Numbered from the stretch's first letter, positions 6,741 through 14,000 are shown. The stretch: DNA of 18,835 nucleotides from an uncultured Prevotella sp. (GCA_938023885.1 CALJCU010000067.1:1-18835); one strand, 5' to 3'. Notes: generated by a model from the sequence alone, not told the origin. Numbers and translations: made by a program.

Positions 6741-8534
6741 ATGGACGCGGAAGAGAAAAAACAATGGTACGAACTGAAAGAACAGACAGCCAAGGAGCTG
6801 AGGGCGCTCGTAGATAATCACGACCTCAAGTCTTTCAGTGGTGCTCCCGTATGGAAGGTGCTGCTCGATACGGATCAGCGTGTCGTCGACTATATCCTGG
6901 CTGTCTGCAACGACCCCGACGCGCACAACCTCTATGAGATTCTCGGAATCACACGCTCTGTTAAGATGCTCACCAAATACGCATGGAACATGAAGAAAGT
7001 CAAGAAATTCTTCAAGTTCTACGAACATCTCAAGTTCGACGGAGCCAACGGGCGCCGCTGCTATAAGCTCACGCCGGTGCAGACCTTCCAGTTCGCCAAC
7101 GTCTTCGGATTCCAGGATGCCAGCAACCGGCGCCTTTGCCGCAACTTCTATCTGTTCGTGCCACGAAAATTCGGAAAAACAACCTCCGTGGCCTCACTCG
7201 CCATCTACGATCTCTTCTTCGGAGACAACAACGCCGAGGTCTATGTCGGGGCCAACAGCTACCGGCAGGCAAAGATCTGCTTCAACGAGATTCAGGGTAT
7301 CATACAGGCCATAGACCCGTCTTGCCGCCATTTCAAGGTCAACCGTGAGCTTATCAAGTGGCTCAGCCTCGGGCACGAGAGCTTCATTGAGTGTCTTGCG
7401 GCCAACGCACGCACACGTGACGGTCTGAAAGCCTCCACGGTTATCATCGATGAGTACTCGCAGGCAAGAGACACGGCAAACAAGCCAGGCTCGCAGCTCA
7501 AAAACACGCTCACATCATCCATGGGTACACGCAAGGAGCCGCTCACAGTGGTCATTACCACAGCCTCCGAGGTCGTGGACGGACCATTCAAGCACGAACT
7601 CGACGGTGTGATGAAGGTCTTGAGGGGCGAGATAGACGATGACCGTATGTTTGCCTCTCTCTTCATGCCCGACCCCGACGATGAGGATGGAGATCCGCGC
7701 ACATGGAGGAAGGTACAGCCGCATATAGGCGTGACCATACAGCCTGATTACTACGAGAACGAGTGGAAGACGGCCCAGCTGTCAGAGGAAAACATGCTGA
7801 ATTTCCGGACAAAGATGCTCAATATCTTTACCGCCAACGCTGCACGCACATGGATGGATTACGACAAGGCCAACGAGCTGCTCGACAAGGGCGGTTCACC
7901 GCTCGAAACAGCGCTCAGCGCTGACAAGCCGGACCCAGACACCCGTCTCGATTGCGCCATTGCCTTCGACCTGTCTGTGCACGACGACTTCTCAGCTGTC
8001 TCCTATACGGTTTGGAGCGGAAAAGAAAAGAAGTTCTACACCCATACCGACTACTATTTCCCGGAAGGCGCACTCAAAGGCCACCCCAACGAGACCCTTT
8101 ACCGGCAGTGGCATAGTCAAGGATTCCTCAACTTCTGCAAGGGAAATATCATCGATATGCGGCAGATTGCGGCCGACATCATCTCCAACGCACGCAAGGT
8201 TCGTGTTATCCGTATCGGCTACGATGCTTACAAGTCGCGGGAGCTTGTCAATATCCTCTCATCAGCGGGGTTCCGGGGCGTGCTCATGCCTTATTCGCAG
8301 ACTTATGGCTCCTTCAACCTACCCGTCGAGGCTTTCGAGCTCCTTGCATGGAGCGATCCGCCAGGAATATCCATCAACAACAACCCCATCAACGCCTATT
8401 GTCTCTGCAACTGCGTCATAGACGAGGACCGCCTCGAAAACAAGAAGCCCATCAAGATCTCGCAGTTCCGAAAGATCGACGGGGCCATCACGCTCCTCAT
8501 GACGCTCGGTCTCATGAGCGCTTATGAGCGATAA
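6741..8534 (+). CDS. Terminase large subunit (packaging ATPase and nuclease)
   Basis: A 597-residue motor protein that pumps DNA into the prohead and cuts it. The ATPase domain has a Walker A-like motif PRKFGKTT (141-148), a Walker B VIIDEY (234-239) and a coupling motif VVITTAS (270-276). The nuclease domain has acidic metal-binding candidates at D410 (AIAFDLSVHDD), D495 (RIGYDAYKS) and D580 (RKIDGAITLL). This is the YmfN/Terminase_1-like group that goes with HK97-type heads. It follows the small subunit by 3 bases. Unlike the usual order, the portal gene does not follow; it lies on the other strand left of this operon. Confidence 0.93.
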   Translation: MDAEEKKQWYELKEQTAKELRALVDNHDLKSFSGAPVWKVLLDTDQRVVDYILAVCNDPDAHNLYEILGITRSVKMLTKYAWNMKKVKKFFKFYEHLKFDGANGRRCYKLTPVQTFQFANVFGFQDASNRRLCRNFYLFVPRKFGKTTSVASLAIYDLFFGDNNAEVYVGANSYRQAKICFNEIQGIIQAIDPSCRHFKVNRELIKWLSLGHESFIECLAANARTRDGLKASTVIIDEYSQARDTANKPGSQLKNTLTSSMGTRKEPLTVVITTASEVVDGPFKHELDGVMKVLRGEIDDDRMFASLFMPDPDDEDGDPRTWRKVQPHIGVTIQPDYYENEWKTAQLSEENMLNFRTKMLNIFTANAARTWMDYDKANELLDKGGSPLETALSADKPDPDTRLDCAIAFDLSVHDDFSAVSYTVWSGKEKKFYTHTDYYFPEGALKGHPNETLYRQWHSQGFLNFCKGNIIDMRQIAADIISNARKVRVIRIGYDAYKSRELVNILSSAGFRGVLMPYSQTYGSFNLPVEAFELLAWSDPPGISINNNPINAYCLCNCVIDEDRLENKKPIKISQFRKIDGAITLLMTLGLMSAYER

Positions 8535-8567
8535 CATAACCTTTAACATCAGCCAAATCGAGAAGAA

Positions 8568-8897
8568 ATGAGCAATCGAGACAACAAGACCATCAGAGTA
8601 TCATGCAGAATATCGCAGCCCGACTTCATGCTCCTTGAAGCGGTAGCCAATCGCGGAGGGTATGCCACCCTCTCCGAGCTCATGCGCGATGCCCTCATCC
8701 ACATATCCCATACCGTACTCAACCGTGCGGCATACCCCGGCCGATCCACGGAGCTGGCCACCCCCGAGCCCTTCCGACCCGTGGGATGCGGGGAGGAAGA
8801 AATGACCATCGAGACCGACATCCGCTCCCTCTTCGACGAGGCGCAGTCCATGGGCACCGAGTTCGAGGACGACATGCGAAAGCGCAAAAGCAAATAG
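8568..8897 (+). CDS. Ribbon-helix-helix DNA-binding protein
   Basis: A 109-residue protein. Residues about 8-45 (TIRVSCRISQPDFMLLEAVA, NRGGYATLSELMRDAL) have the beta strand, helix, Gly turn and second helix of an Arc/CopG-type ribbon-helix-helix fold, which binds DNA as a dimer. The C-terminal 50 residues are acidic and end in a basic KRKSK. It follows the terminase large subunit by 33 bases and lies just before a promoter flanked by two similar palindromes, so it could be the repressor of that promoter. It resembles an antitoxin in fold, but no toxin gene is next to it. Confidence 0.65.
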   Translation: MSNRDNKTIRVSCRISQPDFMLLEAVANRGGYATLSELMRDALIHISHTVLNRAAYPGRSTELATPEPFRPVGCGEEEMTIETDIRSLFDEAQSMGTEFEDDMRKRKSK

Positions 8898-8919
8898 AAA
8901 TGTTAAATCTTTTTCTTTT

Positions 8920-8935
8920 ATACGAATTTTCGTAT
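8920..8935. promoter_or_regulatory. Operator-like palindrome 1 (ATACGAA-TT-TTCGTAT)
   Basis: A perfect inverted repeat with 7-base arms, ending 6 bases before the -33 element at 8942. It shares the pattern ATAC-N8-GTAT with the second site at 8950-8965, with centres 30 bases apart, close to three helical turns. Confidence 0.6.
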
Positions 8936-8941
8936 TATTTG

Positions 8942-8973
8942 TTTGGCTAATACGAAAATTAGTATTATCTTTG
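8942..8973 (+). promoter_or_regulatory. Complete Bacteroidetes promoter (-33 TTTG, -7 TATCTTTG)
   Basis: TTTG at 8942-8945 and TATCTTTG at 8966-8973 are separated by 20 bases, matching the Bacteroidetes primary sigma factor consensus. It would start transcription near 8980, before the ATG at 8998. A palindrome fills the spacer. Confidence 0.75.
8950..8965. promoter_or_regulatory. Operator-like palindrome 2 (ATAC-GAAAATTA-GTAT)
   Basis: A second ATAC-N8-GTAT site fills the spacer between the -33 and -7 boxes and touches the -7 box. A dimeric repressor bound here would block the polymerase directly. Confidence 0.55.
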
Positions 8974-8997
8974 CAGTGTCTTAAAGAAATAACGAAC

Positions 8998-9156
8998 ATG
9001 AAAGAGAAAATGAGTAACATGAAGGTAACAGCTGAAGAGCGAGACCTTATCGAACAGATTAGAAACTACAACATCTCTTACCCCAACGGCTATCCGGAAC
9101 TGATGTGGTTCGTGCAGGAAACGCTTGACAAGATGCTGAGGCAACCTTATGAGTAA
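8998..9156 (+). CDS. Small phage protein, unknown function
   Basis: A 52-residue, charged protein (MKEKMSNMKVTAEERDLIEQ and then IRNYNISYPNGYPELMWFVQ). An in-frame TTG at 8971 overlaps the -7 promoter element, so it cannot be the start; the ATG at 8998 lies about 20 bases after the expected transcription start. ATG codons at 9010 and 9019 are also possible. The pattern 'E-R-x-L-I-E-x-I-R-N-Y ... YPNGYPEL' is familiar from small proteins in Bacteroidales prophages, but no function is known to me. It shares a transcript with the DUF5053-like gene after it. Confidence 0.55.
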   Translation: MKEKMSNMKVTAEERDLIEQIRNYNISYPNGYPELMWFVQETLDKMLRQPYE

Positions 9157-9212
9157 AAACAAACATCTCCCGAAAGGGAGGGACATTAAGAAATCAACAA
9201 ACATAAATTATC

Positions 9213-9473
9213 ATGGATATGGAGACTGTAATGACAAAGCCGGTGGTTATCACCGACATGAAGAAAAAGGCGAGCGACATCCTGCTTGCCATATCGTGGA
9301 GGGAGCTGGCCAATAATTATTTTCACAAGTCATCATCGTGGCTCTACCACAAGATGGACGGCATCGACGGCAATGGAGGCAAAGGAGGATTCACGCCCGA
9401 CGAGGCCGAGCAGCTGCGAGGAGCACTTGTAGATTTGAGCAACCGAATACGGCGAGTAGCAGACACCATTTAG
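9213..9473 (+). CDS. DUF5053-like phage protein
   Basis: An 86-residue protein. The core ISWRELANNYFHKSSSWLYHK, a Gly/Asn-rich turn, then FTPDEAEQLRGALVDLSNRI resembles DUF5053, a family found mainly in Bacteroidetes prophages. The part 'ELANNYFHKSSSWLYHKMDG' looks like a helix-turn-helix, so it may bind DNA, which is inference. The gene is last in the rightward operon and is followed by a strong terminator at 9531-9564. A later ATG (MTKPVVIT, 9231) is an alternative start. Confidence 0.6.
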   Translation: MDMETVMTKPVVITDMKKKASDILLAISWRELANNYFHKSSSWLYHKMDGIDGNGGKGGFTPDEAEQLRGALVDLSNRIRRVADTI

Positions 9474-9530
9474 GCCTGGCCATCGTTAGCCGTTTAAGAC
9501 AACAAGCCGTCCGTCGGCCTACGGACGCTC

Positions 9531-9564
9531 AGCCCCGGAGTTACACGCGCCGGGGCTTTTTTTT
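9531..9564 (+). terminator. Strong intrinsic terminator of the rightward operon
   Basis: The arms AGCCCCGG (9531-9538) and CCGGGGCT (9550-9557) pair perfectly and are followed by eight T. A second hairpin just before it (9508-9527, CGTCCGT/ACGGACG) may strengthen it. It ends transcripts before they reach the oppositely oriented integrase. Confidence 0.85.
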
Positions 9565-9596
9565 AAACAATCCCTCATGTGTGCTCCGTTCCGTAG

Positions 9597-9615
9597 GCCG
9601 CTGCTGTGCAGCGGC
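9597..9615. repeat. Palindrome copy 3, GCCGCTGC-TGT-GCAGCGGC
   Basis: Arms are identical to those of copy 2; only the 3-base loop differs (TGT instead of ACC). It lies between the plus-strand terminator and the 3' end of the integrase. A partial form (GCGGC-CAA-GCCGC) follows a few bases later. Confidence 0.75.
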
Positions 9616-9644
9616 AAAACATGCAGCGGCCAAGCCGCCCCTCT

Positions 9645-10802
9645 TTACCGCTCTTCTTCCTCTGCCTTCTCCATCTCCCTGCCCACCGTATCATCGAGCA
9701 GCTTGGCATACGTGCTCCTTGTGATGCGTGTCGAGGAGTGCCCCAATATCTTTGCCACCGTCTCCATGTCCACCCCGGCATTAAGCAGCATCGTCGCCCC
9801 CGTATGCCGTGCCCAGTGCGTCGTGATAGGCTTGTCAACCCCGGCCGTCTGAGCAACCACCTTCAGATACTGGTTATACTTCACGTTGCTCAGCAACGGC
9901 AACTTGCCCCCGTACTTCTTCAATACAGCCAAGGCAGGCCTCAAAAGCATGAAAGTGAACTCCACCCCGGTCTTTCCACGCTTGCCCGTGTACATCATCC
10001 GCCCGTTCTCTTCCTTGATCTTACTTGCGTCGAAGGAGGCGAGGTCTTTATACGAGAGGCACGTGCACGCCTGGAAGACAAACAGATCACGCACACGGTC
10101 AAGGCTCTCCGTGCCCATCCGGGCAGTCTCTATGGCACGGAGATCGTCCTTGGTGAGGTACTTGTGAAGACCGTGGCTCACCTTGTCCTTCACGATATGC
10201 ACCCATTTGTACGGGTTACGCCTCAGATAACCCTCACTGATGGCATCGAGGATGAAAGAGTTGAGAAAACGATGGTAATTGTTCCATTTCGAGTAATTGC
10301 ACATCCCTTTCTTCTTCAAGGCCTCATCCATCAAGAGAATATTACGCTCCGTCACATCCCCAAAGCTCTTGATACCACCCCACTCACGGAACCACTTCAA
10401 GAAGCGGTCATACCGCTTGCACGTGTCATCCTTGCGTCCGTACTGGCGCACCTCAGCACGCTCCAGGCAATACTCGTAGAACGTCTTGCCCGCGTCATCA
10501 AGGCGCTTCATCCGCGACGGAATCTCCTGAATATTGACGCACCCTTCCTCCAGCATGTCGTTGATTGCCTTCAGGACTTTGTTGCGCATCGTCGCAAGCG
10601 CCTTGTTCAGTTCTATGGCATCCGTCCTGCCCGTCACCATGTCGCCGCGCCATTCCTTGGGCAGCACCTTGACACCCGTCGACAGGTACTTCTTCTTGTA
10701 GTCATAAGACACCCGGATCTCAATGACGGCACCCTTATTCCGCGTAGCCGTCTTCTTTCTGTTGTACACAAAGCCTACAACCGGCATTCTGTCATTCTCC
10801 AT
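9645..10802 (-). CDS. Prophage tyrosine recombinase (integrase), Bacteroidetes type
   Basis: A 385-residue site-specific integrase from the ATG at 10802; an upstream TTG start at 10826 is less likely. Counting from that TTG, residues 30-100 form the arm-binding domain (VIEIRVSYDYKKKYLSTGVK), 113-215 the SAM-like core-binding domain, and 225-385 the catalytic domain. Catalytic residues: Lys near 285 (GKRGKTG), HWARH with H337 and R340, LGHSS with H363 and the nucleophile Y373 (STYAKL). The first catalytic Arg is replaced: ACTCLSYKDL has Ser258 where lambda Int has TGQRVGDL. It points away from tRNA-Ser, with a repeat array between them, typical of a prophage end. Confidence 0.93.
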   Translation of the reverse strand: MENDRMPVVGFVYNRKKTATRNKGAVIEIRVSYDYKKKYLSTGVKVLPKEWRGDMVTGRTDAIELNKALATMRNKVLKAINDMLEEGCVNIQEIPSRMKRLDDAGKTFYEYCLERAEVRQYGRKDDTCKRYDRFLKWFREWGGIKSFGDVTERNILLMDEALKKKGMCNYSKWNNYHRFLNSFILDAISEGYLRRNPYKWVHIVKDKVSHGLHKYLTKDDLRAIETARMGTESLDRVRDLFVFQACTCLSYKDLASFDASKIKEENGRMMYTGKRGKTGVEFTFMLLRPALAVLKKYGGKLPLLSNVKYNQYLKVVAQTAGVDKPITTHWARHTGATMLLNAGVDMETVAKILGHSSTRITRSTYAKLLDDTVGREMEKAEEEER

Positions 10803-10840
10803 TGTCTTGCGTTTATGAATTGGCAAATTATCATTTTAAG

Positions 10841-10933
10841 CAGTGGCAAACACTGACGAGGGCAAGCGCTAAACACCTTTCCCATGCAGTGGTAAACACT
10901 GACCGCAGGAGTGGTAAACACTATGGTAAACAC
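10841..10933. repeat. Phased GGYAAACAC array, likely integrase arm-type sites
   Basis: Nine-base repeats begin at 10845 (GGCAAACAC), 10868 (GCTAAACAC), 10891, 10913 and 10925 (all GGTAAACAC). The steps are 23, 23, 22 and 12 bases, close to two, two, two and one helical turns. The first, third and fourth are embedded in larger inverted repeats of the form CAGTG-N5-CACTG (10841-10855, 10887-10901) or AGTG-N5-CACT (10910-10922). They lie between the integrase start and the tRNA, as expected for arm sites in attP; they could also regulate the integrase. Confidence 0.75.
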
Positions 10934-11061
10934 AAATCGCCTAATGTTTATCAATGATTACCAAAGATTACAACTCATTTTCGCTTGGTTGCTATCCCCT
11001 TATTACCCTAATTCACAATCATTTACGCACATCCAATTTCGTAACTTGCTGACTATAAACG

Positions 11062-11092
11062 AAAAAGGAAGCCTTCATCAGACTTCCTTTTT
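11062..11092. terminator. Bidirectional intrinsic terminator after tRNA-Ser
   Basis: AAAAAGGAAG (11062-11071) pairs with CTTCCTTTTT (11083-11092), with an 11-base loop. Both strands end in a T run. On the minus strand it lies about 10 bases after the tRNA 3' end and would stop its transcript. Confidence 0.8.
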
Positions 11093-11102
11093 GACTTAAA
11101 AG

Positions 11103-11191
11103 CGGAAGGTGAGGGATTCAAACCCCCGATACCACGTAATGGGTATACCAGATTTCGAGTCTAGCGCATTCGGTCACTCTGCCAACCTTCC
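11103..11191 (-). tRNA. tRNA-Ser (anticodon CGA)
   Basis: The acceptor arms GGAAGGT and ACCTTCC pair over 7 bases, with discriminator G. The anticodon arm CTAGA-CTCGAAA-TCTGG shows anticodon CGA (reads UCG). A long variable arm (ATACC/GGTAT) marks a class II tRNA, and the T arm is GGGGG-TTTGAAT-CCCTC. No CCA is encoded. Its 3' end faces the prophage integrase, so its 3' part is the probable attachment site core; the second copy would be at the other prophage end, outside this window. Confidence 0.93.
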
Positions 11192-11228
11192 AAGAATGCT
11201 TCCCGAATGGAATTTCGAAAAGTGTTTG

Positions 11229-11236
11229 CAAAAGTA
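11229..11236 (-). promoter_or_regulatory. -7 promoter element for tRNA-Ser
   Basis: On the minus strand TACTTTTG matches TAnnTTTG. It lies 37 bases before the tRNA 5' end, giving a short leader. No clear -33 element was seen. Confidence 0.5.
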
Positions 11237-11280
11237 CCTATTATTTATCAGAAGAGTAGGATGATGAATGATAATTAACA

Positions 11281-11955
11281 TCATTTTAACAAATCGGGAC
11301 GAAGGCGTCTGGTTCTCTCCAGAGCCTGATCCATCTCCCATTGTTTGATCTTTGCCTCATTGCCTGAGAGCAGGATGTCGGGCACTTTCCAGCCTTTGTA
11401 ATCTGCAGGACGTGTATAGACAGGCGCAGCGAGAAGACCGTCCTGGAAACAGTCGGAGAGTGCACTCTGGTCGTCGCTGATGACACCCGGAACAAGTCTT
11501 ATTACGGCATCGGCGATGGCGGCAGCAGCTAGTTCGCCACCGGTGAGCACGAAGTCACCGATGCTGATCTCACGTGTGATAAGATGATCGCGAATACGTT
11601 GGTCGATACCTTTATAGTGTCCGCAGAGGATGATGAGGTTCTGCTGCAAACTCATGTCGTTGGCAATCTTCTGGTCGAAGCGCTCGCCATCAGGCGATAC
11701 ATAGATGACATCGTCGTATTCACGCTCCTTCTTGAGGGCGGAGATGGCGTTGTCGACAGGCTCGCATTGCATCACCATCCCCGCGAATCCGCCATAGGGA
11801 TAATCGTCCACGCGCCGCCATTTATCTTTGGTGTAGTCGCGGAGGTTGTGGAGGTGGATCTCTGCCAGTCCCTTCTTTTGAGCACGTGCGAGAATACTTT
11901 CGTTGACGAAGCCTTCGAGCATCTCGGGCAATACGGTGATAATATCTATTCTCAT
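11281..11955 (-). CDS. trmD: tRNA (guanine-N1-)-methyltransferase TrmD
   Basis: A 224-residue SPOUT-class methyltransferase that makes m1G37 in tRNAs using S-adenosylmethionine and prevents +1 frameshifting. The N-terminus MRIDIITVLPEML, the block DDYPYGGFAGMVMQCEPV, CGHYKGIDQRI and the trefoil-knot motif SIGDFVLTGGELAAAAIADA with RLVPGVI are all diagnostic. The ATG at 11955 gives the normal start; the in-frame TTG 3 codons earlier is not needed. It starts 10 bases after the ligA stop, so both are probably on one transcript. Length is normal for the family. Confidence 0.96.
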   Translation of the reverse strand: MRIDIITVLPEMLEGFVNESILARAQKKGLAEIHLHNLRDYTKDKWRRVDDYPYGGFAGMVMQCEPVDNAISALKKEREYDDVIYVSPDGERFDQKIANDMSLQQNLIILCGHYKGIDQRIRDHLITREISIGDFVLTGGELAAAAIADAVIRLVPGVISDDQSALSDCFQDGLLAAPVYTRPADYKGWKVPDILLSGNEAKIKQWEMDQALERTRRLRPDLLK

Positions 11956-11965
11956 TTTATTCAAT

Positions 11966-13969
11966 TTATTCGCTTGATGTAAAGCGCTCTACAAACTCAT
12001 CCTCGGAGATAATGGGGATGTTGAGCTGATGCGCCTTCTGGTTCTTGCTGCTGGCGGAGTTGACATCGTTGTTGATGAGGAACGATGTCGATTTGCTCAC
12101 GGATCCTGTCACCTTTCCGCCCTGACTCTCAATGTAGGCCTTCAGCTCATTGCGGTTCTTATAATAATGCACGTCGCCTGTGACGACAAAGGTCAGACCT
12201 TTACATTTAGTGCCTGTTGCCGCTGTGGACGTCTGTTCCACATGCAGCTCACCCATCAGCTTGTCGTAGACTTTGCGGTTCTCGTCGTCTGTGAACCACT
12301 GTACGAACGACTTGGCTTTCTCTGAACCGATGCCTGGGATCATCGCCAGTGTCTCTTCTGCTTTCGGGGTGAAGAGCGTGGAAGAATCGGTATTGCCTTC
12401 TGCGAGACTCACGAGCTCGTCGAGCTGATAAGCCGACAGTAGTCGGTTGCACACATCCTGGCCACAGAGAGGAATGCTGAGGGCATAGAGCAGTCGGCGG
12501 GCTTCCACAGTGCGGGCTTTCTCTACCGACTCTACGATATTATTGGCCGACTTATCCCCGAATCCGTCGAGCTGTGCTATCTCCGTGGCATGTTCGGGGA
12601 GGTGGAAGATGTCAGCAAGGTCCTTAACCCATCCGAGGTTGACGAAGCGTTCCAGCGTCTGTTCGGAGATGCCATCGATGTTCACACCTTGCTTGGACAC
12701 GAACCGGACGAACTTCCTCAGTTGCTTAGCAGGGCAAGCGGGGTTGGTGCAGTGGAGAGTCTTCGTACCGCTTTCAGGACTTACCGTTACTTCTGTTGGT
12801 GCTCCGCACACCGGACAGTGGACGGGAATCTCTAGGTTGCCGACGGATTGTCTTATCCTGATGACCTTTGGGATGATCTTGTTGGCTTTGATGACCTCCA
12901 GCACAGAGCCTTTGTCGCCGATGCCGAGCCGCTCACACTCACTGATGTTACAGAGCGAGGCACGCTTCACGGTCGTGCCCTCAAGCTCCACCGGGTTGAA
13001 CACGGCGACGGGGGAGATGGTGGATGCGGCGCAGCTCCATTCGATATGATCGAGCTCTGTCACAGCACTCTCGTCCGCCCATTTGAAAGCATAACCGGCG
13101 CGGGTGGCATGATGACCGGTCACCGATCCTGTGGCTGCGTATGCCGTGTCGTCATATGCGATGACGAGGCCGTCGACGGGGTATGGGTTCTCACGGCGTG
13201 TCACTCTCAGTGTCCAACGGTCGATGACCTCACCGATATTTTCGAGCGTGGGATGCTCAATTAACTCATGGTCTACACAGTTGAGGCCGACGGCCTTGAG
13301 CCAGTCCATGCGCTTGCCCCAAGAAAAAATCTCCTCATCGGTGTGAACAAGCGTGAAGGGGATCCAGTGGATATGCCGCTGTGCTACCTCGCGCGGGTCT
13401 TTGAGCGTCAGAGAGCCGGAGGCAAGGTTACGCGGGTTGGCATACTCTTCATCGCTCTCAAGGTTGAAGCGCTCAAAATCCTCATAGGAGATGACGGCCT
13501 CACCACGCACCACCACATGTCCCTGAGCTTTGATGGTCTGCGGGATGCCGTCGATGGCCTTGGCGAGGTGTGTGATGTTCGTCCCGATATGTCCGTCACC
13601 GCGCGTGACAACCTTTGTGAGTTGTCCGTCATCGTAGGTCACGACGAGGGTCAGTCCGTCGAGTTTCCACGAGAGCCAGACAGGTCTGCCTCCGGCCCAT
13701 TTCACGAGGTCCTCGCGTTTCTTCGTCTTAGCCAGGGAGAGGGCCGGGTATTCGTGAGCCTCTTTCTGTCCGGCCATGGTATCGGCAGAGACCTTGTGGG
13801 TCGGCGAGCTTGGGAGCACGGTGCCTGTCTCCTGCTCGAGACGACGCAGCCGGTCAAACTTCGCGTCCCACTCATAGTCGGTCATCAGTTCGCCCCGACC
13901 GTTGTAATAAGCGTCGGAAGCCTTGTTGAGCTCACTGACGAGCTGCTTCATCAAATCTATGTTGCTCAT
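11966..13969 (-). CDS. ligA: NAD-dependent DNA ligase LigA, clostridial-like form
   Basis: A 667-residue ligase that seals nicks during replication and repair using NAD+. Domains: NAD-binding Ia (1-70, with NKASDAYYNGRGELMTDYEW), adenylation domain with WKLDG and the AMP-accepting K102, TRGDG (122-126) and NPRNLASGSL (178-187); OB fold (VELEGTTVKRASLCN, 328-341); four-Cys zinc finger (C385, C388, C407, C412); helix-hairpin-helix repeats (GFGDKSANNI, IPGIGSEKAK); BRCT domain (590-667). Features such as SWKLDGLTLVV, GLVIAYDDTAYA and IIPKVIRI resemble clostridial LigA as I recall it rather than the standard Bacteroidetes form (KYDG..ISLTYE). All key residues are present. Confidence 0.93.
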   Translation of the reverse strand: MSNIDLMKQLVSELNKASDAYYNGRGELMTDYEWDAKFDRLRRLEQETGTVLPSSPTHKVSADTMAGQKEAHEYPALSLAKTKKREDLVKWAGGRPVWLSWKLDGLTLVVTYDDGQLTKVVTRGDGHIGTNITHLAKAIDGIPQTIKAQGHVVVRGEAVISYEDFERFNLESDEEYANPRNLASGSLTLKDPREVAQRHIHWIPFTLVHTDEEIFSWGKRMDWLKAVGLNCVDHELIEHPTLENIGEVIDRWTLRVTRRENPYPVDGLVIAYDDTAYAATGSVTGHHATRAGYAFKWADESAVTELDHIEWSCAASTISPVAVFNPVELEGTTVKRASLCNISECERLGIGDKGSVLEVIKANKIIPKVIRIRQSVGNLEIPVHCPVCGAPTEVTVSPESGTKTLHCTNPACPAKQLRKFVRFVSKQGVNIDGISEQTLERFVNLGWVKDLADIFHLPEHATEIAQLDGFGDKSANNIVESVEKARTVEARRLLYALSIPLCGQDVCNRLLSAYQLDELVSLAEGNTDSSTLFTPKAEETLAMIPGIGSEKAKSFVQWFTDDENRKVYDKLMGELHVEQTSTAATGTKCKGLTFVVTGDVHYYKNRNELKAYIESQGGKVTGSVSKSTSFLINNDVNSASSKNQKAHQLNIPIISEDEFVERFTSSE

Positions 13970-13992
13970 GGTGATGTTGCTAATTGGTGATG

Positions 13993-14000
13993 CAAAGATA
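13993..14000 (-). promoter_or_regulatory. -7 promoter element for ligA-trmD
   Basis: On the minus strand TATCTTTG matches the consensus TAnnTTTG and lies 23 bases before the ligA ATG, giving a very short leader. The -33 box is poor. Confidence 0.6.

Noticed and set aside
8568..9156. Toxin-antitoxin pair (ribbon-helix-helix protein plus the 52-residue protein)
   Set aside because: The small protein does not resemble a RelE, ParE or HicA toxin, and the two genes are separated by a complete promoter.
9606..10856. 416-codon plus-strand open frame opposite the integrase
   Set aside because: It mirrors the integrase gene exactly, has no family motifs, and starts inside the palindrome region; it is a by-product of GC-rich codon use on the other strand.
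10841..10933. CRISPR-like array
   Set aside because: The repeats are only 9-15 bases with spacers of 8-14 bases and no cas genes; integrase sites explain them better.
10911..11099. 62-codon plus-strand open frame between integrase and tRNA
   Set aside because: It begins inside the repeat array and ends in the terminator; composition is that of intergenic DNA.
13268..13990. 240-codon plus-strand open frame opposite ligA
   Set aside because: Antisense of the adenylation domain with no promoter, ribosome site or motif.
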